From assembly GCA_020634415.1 (NCBI GenBank), contig JACKBT010000023.1, forward strand, positions 1-64,000: a DNA stretch of 64,000 nt. Reading direction: 5' to 3'. Below, in pieces: positions 16,126 to 25,266 of the stretch (positions within the stretch are counted from its first letter, which is position 1; each line of letters begins with the position of its first letter). The position numbers were made by a program, and so were the translations under genes. Under the pieces are notes generated by a model. It did no database searches and had not been told where the DNA came from. It saw only the letters and a program-made list of their open reading frames with translations. Source of the DNA: Ardenticatenaceae bacterium. GTDB taxonomy: Bacteria; Chloroflexota; Anaerolineae; Promineifilales; Promineifilaceae.

Positions 16126-16167
16126 GTCACACCTTTCTGGCTAACTGACAAGTAGTGAAGGAGCATC

Positions 16168-16692
16168 ATGAAAAATAATCGCCCCGTCTTCTTTTGGCTG
16201 TTCTTTGTTTCACTCTTGTTCGCAGCCGCCTTATCTTTACCCTCGGCACACACGGCCGCTTCTGGCTTCCCTCCCCGCCCCACGCTCATTCCCACAGAAA
16301 CGGCCGTTCCCACCGCCACCTCCCTTCCTGTTCCCACCGCCACCTCCCTTCCTGTTCCCACCGCCACCCCCTCTTCATCCACAAACACACCCCAAACCGA
16401 CAGCGGCGGTGCCCTCATCTACCTACACGTACCCACACCACCTTCCGATCTGCAAACAGTGGTGCAGTGGCAAGATGGCCTGGGCAACTGGCACGACATT
16501 GAAGGCTGGCGCGGCACACTCAACCAGGCCAACTTCATCGTCTGGTGGGTTGCCCCCCATGATTTAGGTGCAGTTTGGTATCGCTGGCAGGTGTACACCG
16601 CAGACGGCCGTATCACCACCCACAGCGATGCCTTCAGCCTCCCCACCCAACCCAACCAAAACCTACACATCCTGGTCACACTCACCCCCTAA
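16168..16692 (+). CDS. secreted protein with Thr/Pro repeat linker, function unknown
   Basis: 174 residues. A signal peptide (hydrophobic residues 8-25, likely cleavage after AHTAA) is followed by a Pro/Thr stretch encoded by a 24-base tandem repeat (PTATSLPV, about 2.5 copies, 16308-16367) and a compact domain from about residue 85 (VVQWQDGLGNWHDIEGW and VWYRWQVYTADG) that resembles an immunoglobulin-like fold. GAAGGAG four bases before the ATG supports the start. No enzyme motif is seen. It lies 104 bases before the giant surface protein, and the two may be cotranscribed and interact at the cell surface. Confidence 0.7.
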   Translation: MKNNRPVFFWLFFVSLLFAAALSLPSAHTAASGFPPRPTLIPTETAVPTATSLPVPTATSLPVPTATPSSSTNTPQTDSGGALIYLHVPTPPSDLQTVVQWQDGLGNWHDIEGWRGTLNQANFIVWWVAPHDLGAVWYRWQVYTADGRITTHSDAFSLPTQPNQNLHILVTLTP

Positions 16693-16796
16693 CCAGGCCA
16701 TGCACTCAAACACACACAGGAGTTACAGCGTAAGTCCTAACACAACCTCAGCCCACAAACAGGTGGCTTTCAATTCATAGTCGAAGGAGATCTCTC

Positions 16797-19700
16797 GTGA
16801 AACAACAAACTGCCCCCAAATCATTCTTAGCCAGCTTTGCTTCACTCATCCTGGCCTTCATCGCCATCAGCCTCACCTTATGGCTGCTCATACCCCCAGC
16901 CGCCGTGCAAGGGCAAGCAGACAGCGGCCAAAAAGACGAAAAGCCCAACCAACCACCACCCGATCTGCCCCAAATCCTCATCCCCAAACCCCCGGCCGCC
17001 ACCAGCTCTTTGCTGCCCCCGCCACCCGTCGGGCTAACCGAAACCCCCTACTGGCTGGGCATTGACGTAGATGACTCCTACGATGCCGCCTGGGGCGATG
17101 TAGACGGCGATGGCGATCTAGACCTGGCCATCGCCAACGATGCCTATGGCGGCAATGGGGCCAGCAAACTCTACAAAAACGAGGGCGGCATCCTACAAGA
17201 CAACCCCATCTGGGAATCAAGCGACACCGAAGAGTGGGGCACCAGCGTCGCCTGGGGCGATGTCAATGGCGATGGTGCTTTAGACCTGGCTATCGGCGAC
17301 TATTTCAGCTACAACAAAGTCTACCTCAATGATCGCGGCTCCTTACAAACCACCCCCATCTGGCAAGCCGATGCAGCCACCCCCACCACCAGTGTCGCCT
17401 GGGGCGATGTTAACGGCGACGGTGCTTTGGATTTGGTCGTGGGCAATGAAGGCGCACCCGACCTCATCTACTTAAACACAGGCACGGGTCTAGACACAAC
17501 CCCCGCCTGGACATCAGGCAACAGCGACAACACCAAAAGCGTGGCTCTGGCCGATGTCAACGGCGATGATCGGCTGGACTTGGCCGTCGGCCATGATAAC
17601 CAGGCCAACATCTTGTATTTGAATGACGGCACAGGCGATTTTTACAACGGCGCCGTCGCCTGTTTAGGCCTATGGGAGTGGGGGCCACCCACTAGCGGCC
17701 CAGAAAAAGCCCATTCTGGCAGTTATGTCTGGGGCACCAACTTATCTGGCAATTATGGGCCAAGTGAGGATGAATATCTCACCACTCCGCCCATTGACTT
17801 GACCAGTGTCCCCCCTGGCATCGTTGCTGTGTCCTGGTGGCACTGGATTGAAACAGAAGCAAATTTTGATTTTGCCAGTGTGGAAGTTAGCAACAATGGT
17901 GGAACCAGTTGGCAAGTCGTTTACGTTGTCAGTGGCACAGTTTCTGGCCCGACCAATGCCTATTTGAACGAGACGGTGCTGTTGGGGCCGGGGTTTGCCG
18001 TCAACGACTTCCAAATGCGCTTCCGTTTGCAGTCAGACAATGTATTTCAATTCGCTGGCTTTTACGTAGACGATCTGAGCATTTCGGTAGGCGGCAGTGA
18101 GGTCTACTCAGCTAATTTTGAAACGACAGGTGGCGGCTATAGTGCGCCGCCCGCAGGAGTGCGCTGCCTGGGAGCAGCCACCGATAACACCGAAAGCATC
18201 GCTTTTGGCGATGCCGATGGCGATGGCGATCCTGATCTGGCCGTGGGCAACTGGAATCAGCCCAATAAGATTTATGCCAACAATGTAGACGGCACGCAGT
18301 GGGCTTTGGTCTGGCAGTCGGCCGAAACAGATTTGACGGCCGATGTGAGTTGGGGCGATGTGGATGGGGACGGGGATTTGGATTTAGCCGCTGCCGACTT
18401 TTTGGTAGGGAATAAGGTCTACTTGAATGAAGAGGGGGTGTTTGGAGATACGGCCGTTTGGCAGTCCGACGACGAAGACCAAAACCGCAGCGTCGCCTGG
18501 GGCGACATGAACGGCGACGGCACCCTCGACCTGGCCGTCGCCAACAGCATCGGCCCCAACAAAGTCTACCTCAACAACGCCACCCTGCTGCAAACAACGG
18601 CCGCTGACGGCTGGCTCTCCGCCAACACCAGCAGCAGTTGGGCCGCCGCCTGGGGCGACATGAACGGCGATGGCCTGCTCGACCTGGCCATCGGCAACGA
18701 CGGCTTCAACCAGGTCTACCTCAACATCAGCGGCACCCTCGACATTGACCCCATTTGGACCTCCAACGAAAGCGATTGGACCGTCAGCGTGGCCTGGGGC
18801 GATGTCAACGGTGATGGCCTGCTCGACCTGGCTGTCGGCAACATCGGCCCCAATCGCGTTTACCTCAACAACAACGGCCTCCTCGAACCCACCGCCTCAT
18901 GGGTCAGCAGCGAACCCAATTCCAGCTACACCGTCGCCTGGGGCGACATCAACGGCGATGGCCTGCTCGATCTGGCCGCGGGCAACTACAACACCCAAAA
19001 CCACATCTACCAAAACAGCGGCGGCAGCCTGCCCACCAGCGCCACCTGGGTGTCCAGCGAAAGCGCAGGCACAGTCGGGCTGGCCTTTGGCGATATTGAC
19101 GGCGATGGCGATCTGGACATGGCCGCTGGCAACTGGTTTGAACCCAATCAATATTACCTCAACAACGGCGATGGCTTGCAGGATACCGCCTCCTGGGAAT
19201 CGGCCGATGCCGACCGCACCTGGAGCGTAGCCTGGGCCGATGTCAACGGCGATGGTCGGCTCGACCTGGCCGCTGGCAACGACGGCGGCCCCAACCGCGT
19301 CTACCTCAATCAAGGCAGCACCTTAAACCCCGTAGCTGGCTGGCAGTCCGGCGACACCGACGTGACGGTTAGCATCGCCTGGGGCGATGTCAATGGCGAT
19401 GGCTGGCCTGATTTGGCCGCAGGCAACGTCGGCGATCCCAACCGTGTCTATCTCAATCGGCAGGGTGTGTTGCAAACGGCCGCTGACAATCCCTGGGTCT
19501 CCGCCGACAACGACTCGACTTTTGCCATCGCCTGGGGCGACATGAACCGCGACGGGCACCTCGACCTGGCCGCCGCCAACGACGGCGAAACCAATAAGGT
19601 TTATTTAGGCTTCCGCCCCGCCCACCCCTTCTATGGCGGGCAAGCTGTGGCTATCGCCTTCGACTACACCCTTACCCCCGCCGATCTATTCGCCCTGGCG

Positions 19701-22700
19701 GCAATTCAAAGCAATGGCACAGTGCCCATCTCCTACACCCTCTTCCACCCTGCCAGCGAACCGATCCGCGAAGTCCGCGCCACTTACTCGCTGGACGGCG
19801 GCCAAAGTTGGCAGCCCGCCGTCGCCGCCGCTGGAACCATCACCAACAACTTAGCCTCCAGCCCTTACCCCACCGCCCCCACCTTTTGCAGCAACCCCAA
19901 TTGGGCCATCCCTGACAGTGACCCCTCCGGTCTCGTGGTGACGATGCCCGTTTCCTTCCCCGGCAATGTGTCTGATTTACAGGTGTCTATGGAAGCCGAC
20001 CATACCTGGGTAGGGGATCTCAGTTTTATATTGGAGCATGTGGACACAGGAACGGCCGTTACCATTTTCGACCGCCCCGGTGTACCCAACACCACCTTCG
20101 GCTGCAGCAGCAACAACATAGATGCCATCCTCGACGATGAGGCCCTCCTCCCCGTCGAAGACGAATGCCGCCTGCTGCCCCCCGCCATCCAGGGCACCTT
20201 CACCCCCAACAACCCCCTCTCTGCCTTTGATGGCGAAAGCTTCAATGGAACCTGGCAGTTAACGGCCGTTGACCACGCCAGCCCCGACACCGGCACCCTC
20301 ATCGAATGGTGTCTCCTCTCCGACTCCTTCGCCCCCGCCGCCCCCCTCGGCACCAGCACCAACACCCACACCTTCCTGTGGGATGTCTTCGGCAGCGGTT
20401 TCTTCGGCCAAAGCGATAACGTCATGTTCCGCCTCGAAGCCCTGCCCGATCTGTCTACCCAGGCCAACCACGTACCCGGCCCCTTCCAACGGCCGATCAT
20501 CGCCGCCCAAACCTACCCCTTCCGAGTACGCGGCACCCAAATCCAGGTCATCTCCAACACCCTGCCCGCCGCCAACGCCATCGTCTACCGCGTGCCAGCC
20601 GGGCAAGTGGCGGATGGCGATCCCATCGCCAACAACGGTGGCATTCCCTTCCGCACCAACGCCCAGGGCCTCCTCCAGGGGCGCGGCAGCTTAACCAGCG
20701 GCGACAGCCTCGTGGCCCTGTTGCCTCAGACTGGCATTGCCACCAACACCACCTGCAGCACCCCCAACCTCGCCATCCCCGACAACGACCCCAACGGCCT
20801 CAGCGACAACCTCGTCATCAACAGCAGCGGTGCTATCCAAGACCTGAACGTCTCCATCAGCACCACCCACACCTGGGTTGGCGATCTCACCTTCACGCTG
20901 GAACATGCTGAATCCGGCAGCAGCATCACCCTCATCAACCGGCCTGGCGACCAAACCAACCCGCCCTATGGTTGCAGTGGCGACAACATCAACGTCACCT
21001 TAGACGACGATGCGGATGCACCCGTGGAAAACCAATGCGACAGCAACCCACCCGCCATTCACGGCAATTTCCAACCCGATGAGGCGCTCAGTACCTTCAA
21101 CGGCGAAGATGTCAGCGGCACCTGGACACTCACCGTCTCCGATCAGGCCAGCCCTGATACAGGCACATTGGTCGAGTGGTGCCTGATTTCGGAAAGCAAG
21201 GAGGAAAGTTACACCCTCTACCACACCAGTGCTGCCCCCACCGAGACAGGGCTAGACATGTACACCTTCAACGGCGGCGGCTTGCAAACGTTGACCGTCG
21301 CTCCCGATAATCCCCTGCTTCTCTTTGACCTCGATATTTCGCTGGAATGGGATGCTCGCAACGACGGCCTATTCCTGGCCGACCTGCAAGATGCCGTGCG
21401 CGAAGCCTCAACCGTTCTGTACGATGTCAGCAACGGCCAGATCGCCATCGGCGAAGTGCGGCTGCACCAAAACCGCGCCAACTGGCTCACCTCTGATGTG
21501 GTCGTCTACGCCAGCAGCAACATTCGGCCCCGTGCGGCCATGGGCGGCATCGTTCTCACAGGCACAAATGACATCAACGCCAACGGCGTAATCACCAACG
21601 CCTATCTGCCTGGTCAGGTGACAATGGGGCCGATTTGGGACCCATTTGGCGAAAACCAGTTCGATTTAGGCCAGGAGTGGTGGCGGGCTTTGGCCCACGA
21701 ACTGGCCCATTATCTACTCTTCTTGCCCGATAATTACGTGGGCGTCAGCGACAATGGCGGCCTTATTGGCATTGACTGCCAGGGCAGCTTCATGACCAAC
21801 ACGTCGGATGATTCGTACAGCGAATTCTTGACGGCGGCGGGCTGGACGGGGATCTGTTTGCAGAGCATTGCCGAACGGGTGACGGGCCGGTATGACTGGG
21901 AAACGATTACCCAGTTCTACCCCATGTTGAGCGGCGCGGGTGGCAATATTGGCCCCTCCGTGCTGCCCATTAATGTGACCAAAGTGACGGCGAACAGTCC
22001 GGTGGGGGTGGCAACGGCCGTTCCCGTCCGTAACTTCGACCTTCGCAACGCCCAAACCAACGCCCTCATCTCCCTGCCCCAAGCCCAGGGTTACATCCTG
22101 CGCGAAAACGGCACACCCAGCGACATCAGCGATGACAGCATCGTAGATTTGGGAGCCACCCGCGGCGGCGGCGACCGCATCAAAGTGCGCGGGGCCACCC
22201 CCGGCGACCGCGTTTGTGTCAGTGGCTTGTATCAGGGCGACCTGTGGCAAGGCTGCGAAGCAGTCACCGAAAACAGTGCCAGCATCCTGGTAGCCCCAAT
22301 CACGGGCTGGAATCCCAACATCATCGTCACCCCCGTCAACACCCGCACCATCCGCATCACCGTCACCCAGGCCGCCGCCAGCGGCCTACTCAACGCCCAA
22401 CTCATTCCCGCTTACGGCTCACAGGCCGACCAGACAGTTGTGAATTCGCCCTGGTCAGCCATGACGGCTTTGGGCAATGACCGTTACGCCACCGTCCTAA
22501 CGGTGGATTACCCCACCTTCCAGGGCACTGTCCGCGTTTGGGAACCAGGCACAGCCCATGAATCCATCAGCCGCTATGTGTTGGACACCACCACCTGGGG
22601 CGGCAGTTTGCGCGGCTGGAATGGCGGCAGCCTGCGCGGCTGGAATGGTGGCAGCTTGCGCGGCTGGAACGGCGCACCCTCTGTCTCTGGCGATGGGCAG

Positions 22701-24113
22701 TTGACTGTTTTCAATGTCAATGATCCCTATGGCGAAACGGGGGTTTCGGCCTTGCAATCATTGTCAGTTGTGCCTGCGCTGCCCTCCTGGCTGACGCTGG
22801 TGGGGCAGGGGTATGTGGTGGTGGAAACGGCCGCTTACACCGACAACACCCCCCGCACCCTGGCCTACGATTACCTGCAACGAGACGTGCCTGATGGCTA
22901 TGAATACGCCCTAAACATCTACTTCCTGGCCGAGGGCAGCAGCCAGTGGCAGCGGCTCATCACCACTGTAGATGACGATGAGAATCGGGCCATTGCCGAC
23001 ATGCCCCTCGACGGCGGCGGCATCTACGTCCTGGTTACAACCATCGAAATGCCCGGTTTGGAACAGGGCTGGAACCTGCTGGCTTACCCTGTGCCGGCCA
23101 CACGCACGGTTGGCCTGGCCCTGGCCTCCATTGAGGAGGATTACACTACCATCGTCGAGCCTGACGGGCAAGGCAGTTGGCTGGTACATGACCAGACGGT
23201 GCAGCGCGATCACCCTGAGTTTGCGGCTTACGTCAATACCCTGTCGCACCTGACGTTTGGACACAGCTATTGGATTTACGCCATTACCGATACGATTCCC
23301 TTCATTGGCGTGCCGGATGGCGCAAGACCTGAGGCCAACGCGGTTGATTTGCCGCCGGGTACTTTCTATGGCTGGATTTCGCCGTCGGGTGACGTGACGG
23401 TGGCGGCGGGGGATGTGGTAACGGCCGTTATTGATGGTCACGTCTGCGGCACCGGCACTGTCACCGATACGGTCGGCAGCCAATTAGCCTACAAACTGTT
23501 CGTCAAGGCAGATGCAGGTGATGGTTGTGGCACAAACGGCCGTGTCATCAGCTTCGTCGTCAACGGCTACGTCTTCCCCGATCTATTCAGCCGCTCGGCC
23601 GATATTGGCTGGAACAGCCAGGCATGGTTCCACCCCCTGGGCTTAGGTCAGCGTGCTTACCTGCCCTTCATCGGCAAAAACGTGCAGCACGTCGCCCCCG
23701 ACCTCGTGGTGGAGAGCATCACCATCCAAAATGAGGATGTGGAGGTCGTCATCGGCAATCAAGGCAGCAAACCCGTGCCGGCAGAGGCCGCCTACTGGGT
23801 TGACCTCTATGTCAATCCCGCCAATGTGCCCCAACTCAACCAATCCTGGCAAAACATCAGCAGTGCGGGCATTGTCTGGGGAGTTACGGGCATCACCCTG
23901 GAACCAGGGCAAACGCTCACCCTCAGCCTGAACGACAGTTACTACGTCCCCGAATACAGCAGCTATGCCGGGCCGCCCGCCCCAGGTTCAGCCATCTACG
24001 TTCAGGTAGATTCGGCCAATCCCAACACAACTTACGGGGCCGTCTTGGAAACACACGAGATAAATGGCGAGACGTATAATAATGTAATGGGGATTATTTA
24101 TATACCGGAGTAG
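16797..24113 (+). CDS. giant secreted FG-GAP repeat protein with P domains and HExxH motif
   Basis: 2438 residues, GTG start set by GAAGGAG. Domains in order: signal segment (about 18-38); FG-GAP/VCBS propeller repeats (about 85-930), with 14 DxDGDGxxD calcium loops; within that array a MAM/jelly-roll-like insert (about 285-440) with YVWGTNLSG, VSWWHWIETE and FYVDDLSI; two proprotein-convertase P domains (about 1030-1155 and 1320-1440), each with IPD, HTWVGDL and GTWQLT/GTWTLT; a metalloprotease-like region with HELAH at 1633-1637; three tandem GGSLRGWN repeats near 1936; and a CARDB-like domain at the C-terminus. It probably folds with calcium outside the cell as an adhesin, sheath component or protease. 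The third zinc ligand is not evident, so activity is uncertain. Confidence 0.88.
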   Translation: MKQQTAPKSFLASFASLILAFIAISLTLWLLIPPAAVQGQADSGQKDEKPNQPPPDLPQILIPKPPAATSSLLPPPPVGLTETPYWLGIDVDDSYDAAWGDVDGDGDLDLAIANDAYGGNGASKLYKNEGGILQDNPIWESSDTEEWGTSVAWGDVNGDGALDLAIGDYFSYNKVYLNDRGSLQTTPIWQADAATPTTSVAWGDVNGDGALDLVVGNEGAPDLIYLNTGTGLDTTPAWTSGNSDNTKSVALADVNGDDRLDLAVGHDNQANILYLNDGTGDFYNGAVACLGLWEWGPPTSGPEKAHSGSYVWGTNLSGNYGPSEDEYLTTPPIDLTSVPPGIVAVSWWHWIETEANFDFASVEVSNNGGTSWQVVYVVSGTVSGPTNAYLNETVLLGPGFAVNDFQMRFRLQSDNVFQFAGFYVDDLSISVGGSEVYSANFETTGGGYSAPPAGVRCLGAATDNTESIAFGDADGDGDPDLAVGNWNQPNKIYANNVDGTQWALVWQSAETDLTADVSWGDVDGDGDLDLAAADFLVGNKVYLNEEGVFGDTAVWQSDDEDQNRSVAWGDMNGDGTLDLAVANSIGPNKVYLNNATLLQTTAADGWLSANTSSSWAAAWGDMNGDGLLDLAIGNDGFNQVYLNISGTLDIDPIWTSNESDWTVSVAWGDVNGDGLLDLAVGNIGPNRVYLNNNGLLEPTASWVSSEPNSSYTVAWGDINGDGLLDLAAGNYNTQNHIYQNSGGSLPTSATWVSSESAGTVGLAFGDIDGDGDLDMAAGNWFEPNQYYLNNGDGLQDTASWESADADRTWSVAWADVNGDGRLDLAAGNDGGPNRVYLNQGSTLNPVAGWQSGDTDVTVSIAWGDVNGDGWPDLAAGNVGDPNRVYLNRQGVLQTAADNPWVSADNDSTFAIAWGDMNRDGHLDLAAANDGETNKVYLGFRPAHPFYGGQAVAIAFDYTLTPADLFALAAIQSNGTVPISYTLFHPASEPIREVRATYSLDGGQSWQPAVAAAGTITNNLASSPYPTAPTFCSNPNWAIPDSDPSGLVVTMPVSFPGNVSDLQVSMEADHTWVGDLSFILEHVDTGTAVTIFDRPGVPNTTFGCSSNNIDAILDDEALLPVEDECRLLPPAIQGTFTPNNPLSAFDGESFNGTWQLTAVDHASPDTGTLIEWCLLSDSFAPAAPLGTSTNTHTFLWDVFGSGFFGQSDNVMFRLEALPDLSTQANHVPGPFQRPIIAAQTYPFRVRGTQIQVISNTLPAANAIVYRVPAGQVADGDPIANNGGIPFRTNAQGLLQGRGSLTSGDSLVALLPQTGIATNTTCSTPNLAIPDNDPNGLSDNLVINSSGAIQDLNVSISTTHTWVGDLTFTLEHAESGSSITLINRPGDQTNPPYGCSGDNINVTLDDDADAPVENQCDSNPPAIHGNFQPDEALSTFNGEDVSGTWTLTVSDQASPDTGTLVEWCLISESKEESYTLYHTSAAPTETGLDMYTFNGGGLQTLTVAPDNPLLLFDLDISLEWDARNDGLFLADLQDAVREASTVLYDVSNGQIAIGEVRLHQNRANWLTSDVVVYASSNIRPRAAMGGIVLTGTNDINANGVITNAYLPGQVTMGPIWDPFGENQFDLGQEWWRALAHELAHYLLFLPDNYVGVSDNGGLIGIDCQGSFMTNTSDDSYSEFLTAAGWTGICLQSIAERVTGRYDWETITQFYPMLSGAGGNIGPSVLPINVTKVTANSPVGVATAVPVRNFDLRNAQTNALISLPQAQGYILRENGTPSDISDDSIVDLGATRGGGDRIKVRGATPGDRVCVSGLYQGDLWQGCEAVTENSASILVAPITGWNPNIIVTPVNTRTIRITVTQAAASGLLNAQLIPAYGSQADQTVVNSPWSAMTALGNDRYATVLTVDYPTFQGTVRVWEPGTAHESISRYVLDTTTWGGSLRGWNGGSLRGWNGGSLRGWNGAPSVSGDGQLTVFNVNDPYGETGVSALQSLSVVPALPSWLTLVGQGYVVVETAAYTDNTPRTLAYDYLQRDVPDGYEYALNIYFLAEGSSQWQRLITTVDDDENRAIADMPLDGGGIYVLVTTIEMPGLEQGWNLLAYPVPATRTVGLALASIEEDYTTIVEPDGQGSWLVHDQTVQRDHPEFAAYVNTLSHLTFGHSYWIYAITDTIPFIGVPDGARPEANAVDLPPGTFYGWISPSGDVTVAAGDVVTAVIDGHVCGTGTVTDTVGSQLAYKLFVKADAGDGCGTNGRVISFVVNGYVFPDLFSRSADIGWNSQAWFHPLGLGQRAYLPFIGKNVQHVAPDLVVESITIQNEDVEVVIGNQGSKPVPAEAAYWVDLYVNPANVPQLNQSWQNISSAGIVWGVTGITLEPGQTLTLSLNDSYYVPEYSSYAGPPAPGSAIYVQVDSANPNTTYGAVLETHEINGETYNNVMGIIYIPE
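22600..22672 (+). repeat. 24-base tandem repeat inside the giant protein gene
   Basis: Three near-identical copies encoding GGSLRGWN in a row, a Gly/Trp-rich linker-like segment. Confidence 0.85.
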
Positions 24114-24129
24114 GTGGAGAAACGTGAGA

Positions 24130-24171
24130 CGTAAACCGTAAAACGTAAGGAATTACGTTTTACGGTTTACG
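24130..24171. terminator. perfect 19-base hairpin between convergent genes
   Basis: CGTAAACCGTAAAACGTAA (24130-24148), loop GGAA, exact complement 24153-24171. It sits between the stops of the giant protein gene and the channel-like gene, so it may act as a two-way terminator. A T-rich stretch (GCTTTTACC) follows on the plus side only weakly. Confidence 0.6.
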
Positions 24172-24174
24172 CTT

Positions 24175-25266
24175 TTACCGCACTTTTTGCAGCGCACCGC
24201 CACTGCGCCCCGCACTGGATGTTACAGGCACAAAGGTGTAATCGGAGAGCCAGGGGGTGTCGGGAGCCATTGTCAGCCGTGCCAGAGCCACCAGCAAACT
24301 GTCATAATTGACGCGCCAGCCAGCGAAGTTCTGCCAGGCATCGTCCCGATCGGGGTGCAGGGCAATGCCCTGGCTTTGCAGGCGATCATAGGCTTCGTCG
24401 AATTCGACCCGCGTGACGCTGATGGGGTCGGCGGGGAAATGGGGGTCGGGGTTGTAGGCCACTTGGAAGAAGTCGGCGATGTGGCGCAGGGCCACTGTGC
24501 CGGAGCGCAAAACGAGGTTGGGGTAGGCGGAATACGGCCGTTCCACTGTAGATTGAAACAACGCCGCCGCATCCAAAACGGCCGCTGCTGCCGTCACCCA
24601 CGACTGCTGCGGCTGCGGCGAGCGAAAAAAGACCAACGCCGCCAACGACGTGTGATTCTCATCAATCTCTGTAAACCACTCCTCCCACTTCTCCCAAAAA
24701 CCCTGCAAACCAGACTCATCGGTCAAGGCACTCAGCCGCCAGATCAATTCCGGTGCCGTCGGCGGCGAACCAGCCCGCACCTCCAACAAAGAGACCGCCT
24801 TTTCCCGCGTGGCAAAGGCACTGTACATCGTCGGCAGATAAGAAATAAGCATTGCCACCAGAATTAGCCCCACCGTCGCTTCGCTAAAAGCCAAAAGCGT
24901 GTGCGCCAACGTATCACCGGTAGCAAACCCCAATGTCAGAATGGAGGAACCACTCAGCACAAACGCATCCAGCAAGGGGGTGATGCCCAACGCCCAAAAC
25001 ATGAAGGTGTAGCCAATGGTGGTGAAGAGCAGCCAGGCCGGCACCATAAACAGCAAACTCAAGGGCGCATACATCGCCATTAAGGCATCGCGCTGTTCAT
25101 AAGTGGGCAAAAATTTGGTAATTTTGCTAAATAACTTCAGCACCACCCTAAAGACAAAACTGGTCAACCACACGCGGGCACTGCGTGGCATAACAAAGGT
25201 GCGTGTGGCCGAAATGAAGGTATAGACCACGATGAGAAAACCGAGGAAAAAAGCCAGAATAGACAT
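24175..25266 (-). CDS. ion-channel-like membrane protein
   Basis: 363 residues. Hydrophobic segments lie at about 3-20, 66-92 and 120-145. Between the last two is a pore-helix-like segment ending in TLGFATG (111-117), resembling the selectivity filter of potassium channels (TVGYG) and the filter variants of uncharacterised two-helix channels. The C-terminal 200 residues are soluble, with no recognisable ligand-binding domain. I infer an ion channel or an inactive relative; selectivity is unknown. Its start directly abuts the stop of the methyltransferase gene, so it is the last gene of the cyclase-methyltransferase-channel operon. A perfect hairpin follows its stop. Confidence 0.65.
   Translation of the reverse strand: MSILAFFLGFLIVVYTFISATRTFVMPRSARVWLTSFVFRVVLKLFSKITKFLPTYEQRDALMAMYAPLSLLFMVPAWLLFTTIGYTFMFWALGITPLLDAFVLSGSSILTLGFATGDTLAHTLLAFSEATVGLILVAMLISYLPTMYSAFATREKAVSLLEVRAGSPPTAPELIWRLSALTDESGLQGFWEKWEEWFTEIDENHTSLAALVFFRSPQPQQSWVTAAAAVLDAAALFQSTVERPYSAYPNLVLRSGTVALRHIADFFQVAYNPDPHFPADPISVTRVEFDEAYDRLQSQGIALHPDRDDAWQNFAGWRVNYDSLLVALARLTMAPDTPWLSDYTFVPVTSSAGRSGGALQKVR

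Larger units (their letters stand above)
15809..16167. other. gene-free gap with two repeat dyads and a promoter
   Basis: No coding region is supported. It holds one ACGGCCGT copy just after the MFS stop, repeat dyads at 15836-15888 and 16022-16061, and a promoter-like pair at 16098-16125. Confidence 0.7.

Noticed and set aside
15809..16167. tRNA or small RNA gene in the gap
   Set aside because: No cloverleaf or conserved T-loop (GGTTCGAAT-like) was found; the structure seen is due to the repeat dyads.
18897..19559. Minus-strand ORFs within the FG-GAP gene
   Set aside because: They repeat VDVAPGD-like phrases that are the antisense reading of the calcium-loop repeats.
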